In this document: positions 60,851 through 64,000 of the stretch, one piece after another | How the letters are laid out: every line of letters starts with the position of its first letter | How positions within the stretch are numbered: the first letter of the stretch is position 1 | Assembly (NCBI RefSeq): GCF_000826525.2 | Contig: NZ_LN651331.1 | Coordinates: 864,805 to 928,804, forward strand | Direction: 5' to 3' | From: Mobilicoccus massiliensis | GTDB taxonomy: Bacteria; Actinomycetota; Actinomycetes; Actinomycetales; Dermatophilaceae | DNA: 64,000 nucleotides | Position numbers and translations under genes: made by a program | The notes under the pieces: model-generated | What the model was told of the DNA's origin: nothing | The model's input: the letters and a program-made list of their open reading frames with translations, nothing else | Databases searched by the model: none

Positions 60851-62598
60851 AGGCGCGACACGACTGGAGCCCCCAGGCGCGTGATCAGTTCTTCGGACCT
60901 GAACCGACGGCTCGCGACCCGCTGCCAGTGCACTCCGACGCGATCGAACGTTGCCACTCGGTTCTGCGCGAAGCCCACCACGAGTGCCTTCGCGCTCTGA
61001 TGAGCAACGAGACCACCGCGCATCTCCTGGAAGTCGTGGAACGTGCCGCCATCACGGAGACCCCCACGGCCGGCCGACCAATGCGAGTGGTTCTCATGGG
61101 TCGCACGATGGCTGGCAAGAGCACACTACTTGCGGCACTGACGGGCGGGTCGGCGGAGCGGATCGGTGTCGGCGCCCAGCGAACCTCCCGCGATGTTCTC
61201 GCAGCTCCCGCTCTCGATCTTCAGGACGTTGAGATCGTCGACACACCCGGTGTTGGAGCCAAGGACGGTGCCGAGGATGTTGCCCTCGCGATGGCAGAGG
61301 TCCCTGGTGCTGACCTTGTGCTGTGGGTAGCCAGCAACGACTCCTTCCAGGAGGAGACAGCTCAAGCATTGCGTGCCGTGGCGTTTCGAGGCAAGCCTGT
61401 TGTGGTCGCCTTGAACTGCCGCGCAAGTCTCTTCGACGAACTCGATCGCGAGGACTTCCTGGACGATCCCACCTCCGTGTTCGATCAGCACCAAGGGCAT
61501 TTCAGCACGATCCGTGCTCACCTCTCAGCCGCAGGAGTCCAACCTGTGGCCGAGGTGATGCTGCATGCCGAGGCAGCGCGCCAAGCCCGCACCGATGAAC
61601 AGTTCGGCATTGCTCTCAAGAGTGGGAGCAGGGTCCAACACCTTCTGGACACGCTTGAGCGCGAGTCTCGGGTCCATCGGACCGCTCGCCGTGTCCTTCG
61701 GACCACCGACGAGGTCCGCGGACAGGCCCAATCGCTGAGCGAAGTCCTGGCCGACAGCGAGCAACAGATTCGGGGACTCGTGCGAGTTGGGCAAGGACTC
61801 CGAAATGACCAACAACTCCGCGCCGCACGGCTCGTGGACGCCTGCCAACAGCGCATGGAAGACGACACGGTTCGCATCGTTGGCCAGCGGCACGGATGGC
61901 ACCAGACCATCACCGACTTCGGTCCGCAGGTGTCGGAGAAGTGGGAAACAGAACAAGAATCACTCATCGCCGAGATCGATCAGGCCTTGACCTCGCACCT
62001 CAACGAACTCTCACGAGCCATAACCGAGGCAAACAGCGCCGCCCAGCAGGAGTGGTCGACGGCAATGCCAGCCGCTCCCAGGATCGAAGGACTGCGCGAC
62101 TTCCGAGGCCTCTGGAAGCGACGTGCTGCGGGCGCGGTAGTCGGAGCCGGCGGCGCGCTCGCTGCGGCTCTATTGGGCGCCAAAGTAGGGGCACTCGCCG
62201 GCGGCACATTTGGGGGCCCGATCGGAGCTGGTGTCGGGCTGATCGTTGGAGGGATCGGCACGGCCCTTGTCAGCTCACTTCGGAAGAAGGTCCAGTCCCT
62301 CTTCAAAGGGAAAAGCAGAATCCTTGAGGAGAACCGAGAACTGCTGCGGATTGAGATTGGCAACGTTCTCGAAGAGGTCGAGCGCCAGGCTCGCAGCCAG
62401 ACCGAGACCATCATCGGTCGCATCCGCGCCGACCTATCGACCACCGCAGAGCAACGGGCCGAGGCGGAGACAGCTGTGCTCGACGTAGCCGATCGCCTCG
62501 CAGGGCAACAGAGGCTCATCAATGCCACCACCGCAGCACTCGACCACGACACCGCTGTGTGCCTCCTACAAGTTGATGGACGGCCTCGTGAGCAATGA
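60847..62598 (+). CDS. Dynamin-like GTPase with glycine-zipper membrane hairpin
   Basis: A 583-residue GTPase. P-loop VVLMGRTMAGKST near residue 85, switch threonine in AQRTSRDV and G3 IVDTPGVGAKDG near 132 are clear. At the G4 position the sequence is VVVALNCRASL rather than N/TKxD, which is unusual. Helical coiled regions surround a very glycine-rich hydrophobic stretch (about residues 426-478, GALAGGTFGGPIGAGVGLIV) likely to insert in membrane. ATG 60847 overlaps the helicase stop by 4 nt; an in-frame GTG ten codons upstream is less likely. Homology to bacterial dynamins suggests a membrane-acting effector, an inference. An IS256 element follows directly. Confidence 0.85.
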   Translation: MKARHDWSPQARDQFFGPEPTARDPLPVHSDAIERCHSVLREAHHECLRALMSNETTAHLLEVVERAAITETPTAGRPMRVVLMGRTMAGKSTLLAALTGGSAERIGVGAQRTSRDVLAAPALDLQDVEIVDTPGVGAKDGAEDVALAMAEVPGADLVLWVASNDSFQEETAQALRAVAFRGKPVVVALNCRASLFDELDREDFLDDPTSVFDQHQGHFSTIRAHLSAAGVQPVAEVMLHAEAARQARTDEQFGIALKSGSRVQHLLDTLERESRVHRTARRVLRTTDEVRGQAQSLSEVLADSEQQIRGLVRVGQGLRNDQQLRAARLVDACQQRMEDDTVRIVGQRHGWHQTITDFGPQVSEKWETEQESLIAEIDQALTSHLNELSRAITEANSAAQQEWSTAMPAAPRIEGLRDFRGLWKRRAAGAVVGAGGALAAALLGAKVGALAGGTFGGPIGAGVGLIVGGIGTALVSSLRKKVQSLFKGKSRILEENRELLRIEIGNVLEEVERQARSQTETIIGRIRADLSTTAEQRAEAETAVLDVADRLAGQQRLINATTAALDHDTAVCLLQVDGRPREQ

Positions 62599-62637
62599 TC
62601 AGAACCTGTGGATGGCTCTCGGCGGGTGGGCGTGGTG

Positions 62638-62722
62638 GAGCGCACCTTCCCGAGGATGATCTTGTCGTAACAGAACTCTGATCAGGACCGGCGTTGGCGC
62701 GCTGGTTCAGAAAGGTGCGCTC
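62638..62722 (+). promoter_or_regulatory. Inverted repeat that could hide the transposase ribosome site
   Basis: GAGCGCACCTT (62638-62648) is the exact complement of AAGGTGCGCTC (62712-62722), which contains the AAAGG ribosome site and ends at the base before the transposase ATG. In a read-through transcript from the upstream operon the arms could pair and block translation. Confidence 0.5.
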
Positions 62723-64000
62723 ATGCTCACCGTAGTCCAGGACGAGACGACGACCAACGCCGCCGGTGGCGGGTCGCTGTTGGATGAACTCGCCCGCGAA
62801 GGCGCAAGGAAGATGCTGGCGACAGCGTTGCAGGCCGAGGTCGCCGCCTACATCGAAGCTCACGCCGAAGACGTGGACGAGAACGGGCGCCGTTTGGTGG
62901 TCCGCAACGGCTACCACGAGCCGCGGGAGGTGACCACGGCCGCGGGCGCTGTGGCGGTCCGGCAACCGCGGGTGAACGACAAGCGCGTCGATCCTGCCAC
63001 TGGGGAACGTCGCCGGTTCTCCTCGGCGATCCTGCCGGCCTGGTGCCGTAAGTCCCCGCAGGTCGCCGAGGTGTTGCCGCTGCTGTACCTGCATGGACTG
63101 TCCACGTCGGATTTCGTGCCGGCGTTGGAGCAGTTCCTCGGCACCAGCCATGGCCTGTCGGCAGCGACGATCACCCGGCTGGTCAAGGACTGGCAGGCCG
63201 AGGCCGCCGCGTTCACCCAAAGGTCCTTGACCGGGACCGACTTCGTGTACGTGTGGGTCGACGGCATCCATCTCAAGGTTCGCCTCGAGGCCGACCGGGT
63301 GTGTCTGTTGGTGATGATCGGGGTGCGTGCCGATGGCACCAAGGAGCTCATCGCCCTCGACGACGGCCATCGGGAGTCGACAGAGTCATGGCTGGACCTG
63401 CTGCGCTCGGTCCATGACCGCGGCATGAGGGCGCCGGTGCTGGCCATCGGGGACGGCGCGCTGGGGTTCTGGGCCGCGCTAGGCCAGGTGTGGCCCGAAA
63501 CGCGTGAGCAGAGGTGCTGGTTCCACAAGATCGGCAACGTGTTGAACACGTTGCCGAAGTCGGCCCAGGCGGGCGCGAAGGCCGCACTCGGTGAGATCTG
63601 GAACGCCGAAGACCGCGCCCATGCCGAGAAGGCGGCCCGACGGTTCGCCGCGGACTACGGGGCCAAGTGGCCCAAGGCCGCCGCGAAGATCACCCAGGAC
63701 CTCGAGGAGCTCCTGGCGTTCTACGACTATCCGGCCGAACACTGGATCCACCTACGGACCACGAACCCGATCGAGAGCACGTTCGCCACCGTCCGGCTGC
63801 GGCAGCGGGTCACCAAGGGCCCCGGCTCCCGCGCCGCCGGAGTCGCGATGGCGTTCAAGCTCATCCAGTCCGCACAATCCCGGTGGCGGGCCGTGAACGC
63901 GCCCCACCTCGTCGCCCTCGTCCGCGCCGGCGCGAAGTTCGACAAAGGCGTCCTCGTCGAACGACCCGACGAATCAAGCCCCGACGCTCACGCCGCGTAA
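62723..64000 (+). CDS. IS256-family (mutator type) transposase
   Basis: A complete 425-residue transposase whose stop codon is the last codon of the window. The DDE residues are visible: aspartate in YVWVDGIHLKV, aspartate in LAIGDGALGFW and glutamate in NPIESTFATVR, with RCWFHKIGNVLNTLPK between. AAAGG precedes ATG 62723. The left inverted repeat of the element must lie between 62599 and 62722, but with the right end outside the window it cannot be defined. It lies directly after the last defence gene. Confidence 0.94.
   Translation: MLTVVQDETTTNAAGGGSLLDELAREGARKMLATALQAEVAAYIEAHAEDVDENGRRLVVRNGYHEPREVTTAAGAVAVRQPRVNDKRVDPATGERRRFSSAILPAWCRKSPQVAEVLPLLYLHGLSTSDFVPALEQFLGTSHGLSAATITRLVKDWQAEAAAFTQRSLTGTDFVYVWVDGIHLKVRLEADRVCLLVMIGVRADGTKELIALDDGHRESTESWLDLLRSVHDRGMRAPVLAIGDGALGFWAALGQVWPETREQRCWFHKIGNVLNTLPKSAQAGAKAALGEIWNAEDRAHAEKAARRFAADYGAKWPKAAAKITQDLEELLAFYDYPAEHWIHLRTTNPIESTFATVRLRQRVTKGPGSRAAGVAMAFKLIQSAQSRWRAVNAPHLVALVRAGAKFDKGVLVERPDESSPDAHAA

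Larger units (their letters stand above)
39480..64000. mobile_element. Integrative defence island at tRNA-His (right end outside window)
   Basis: The region starts at the 3' end of a tRNA gene with a serine recombinase. It carries two IS elements and gene remnants and holds a complete BREX operon plus further defence-type genes. Base composition is visibly less G/C-rich than the flanking chromosome in several of its genes. I see no second copy of the tRNA-His 3' end in the window, so the right boundary lies beyond position 64000. Confidence 0.75.

Noticed and set aside
39412..64000. Possible CRISPR array or second copy of the tRNA-His 3' end on the island
   Set aside because: No repeated unit with regular spacing and no second attachment copy was seen in the window.

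Overview
The window is high-GC DNA with strong G/C preference at third codon positions, GTG starts, mycothiol-type redox genes and a tig-clpP1-clpP2-clpX neighbourhood. This points to an actinobacterium, most likely of the Micrococcales. The family cannot be fixed from the sequence alone.

Positions 1-39411 are ordinary chromosome with good synteny logic. In order they hold the end of a mannitol PTS permease (mtlA), clpX, an APC amino-acid antiporter, clpP2, clpP1 and tig; tRNA-Pro and tRNA-Gly; a SpoIIE-type phosphatase; a DsbA-like mycothiol nitroreductase homologue; pepN and an MFS transporter; malQ, mscS, a truncated globin and a GH13 glucosidase; thioesterases including tesB; ettA and ssb; two adjacent dynamin-like GTPases; tRNA-Arg; an intracellular PHA depolymerase; and then a small biosynthetic neighbourhood. 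That neighbourhood pairs a phosphopantetheinyl transferase and an M1 peptidase with a Pls/PosA-type single-module NRPS (the epsilon-poly-lysine synthetase family). The NRPS is interrupted by an exact 52-bp tandem duplication that shifts the frame. PrsW, oligoribonuclease (orn) and tRNA-His close the region.

Positions 39480-64000 form a mobile defence island inserted at tRNA-His. A large serine recombinase ends inside the 3' end of the tRNA gene. An IS3-family element sits between remnants of two different genes. A small HTH protein then precedes a complete type 1 BREX set: brxA, brxB, brxC, pglX, pglZ and brxL. A two-pass membrane protein is inserted between pglX and pglZ. The BrxL homologue ends in what looks like an MIT_C (phospholipase-D-like) domain. 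Without any gap the operon continues into an OLD-type ATPase/TOPRIM nuclease, a UvrD-like helicase (a Gabija-like pair) and a dynamin-like GTPase with a glycine-rich membrane hairpin. The last four genes (brxL to GTPase) are linked by 4-nt or 1-nt start/stop overlaps, so they look like one translationally coupled unit. An IS256-family transposase follows and ends exactly at the window edge, so the right end of the island is not visible.

The most interesting candidate for an undescribed system is this composite: BREX type 1 with a membrane protein, fused by operon structure to a Gabija-like nuclease/helicase pair and a dynamin-like GTPase.
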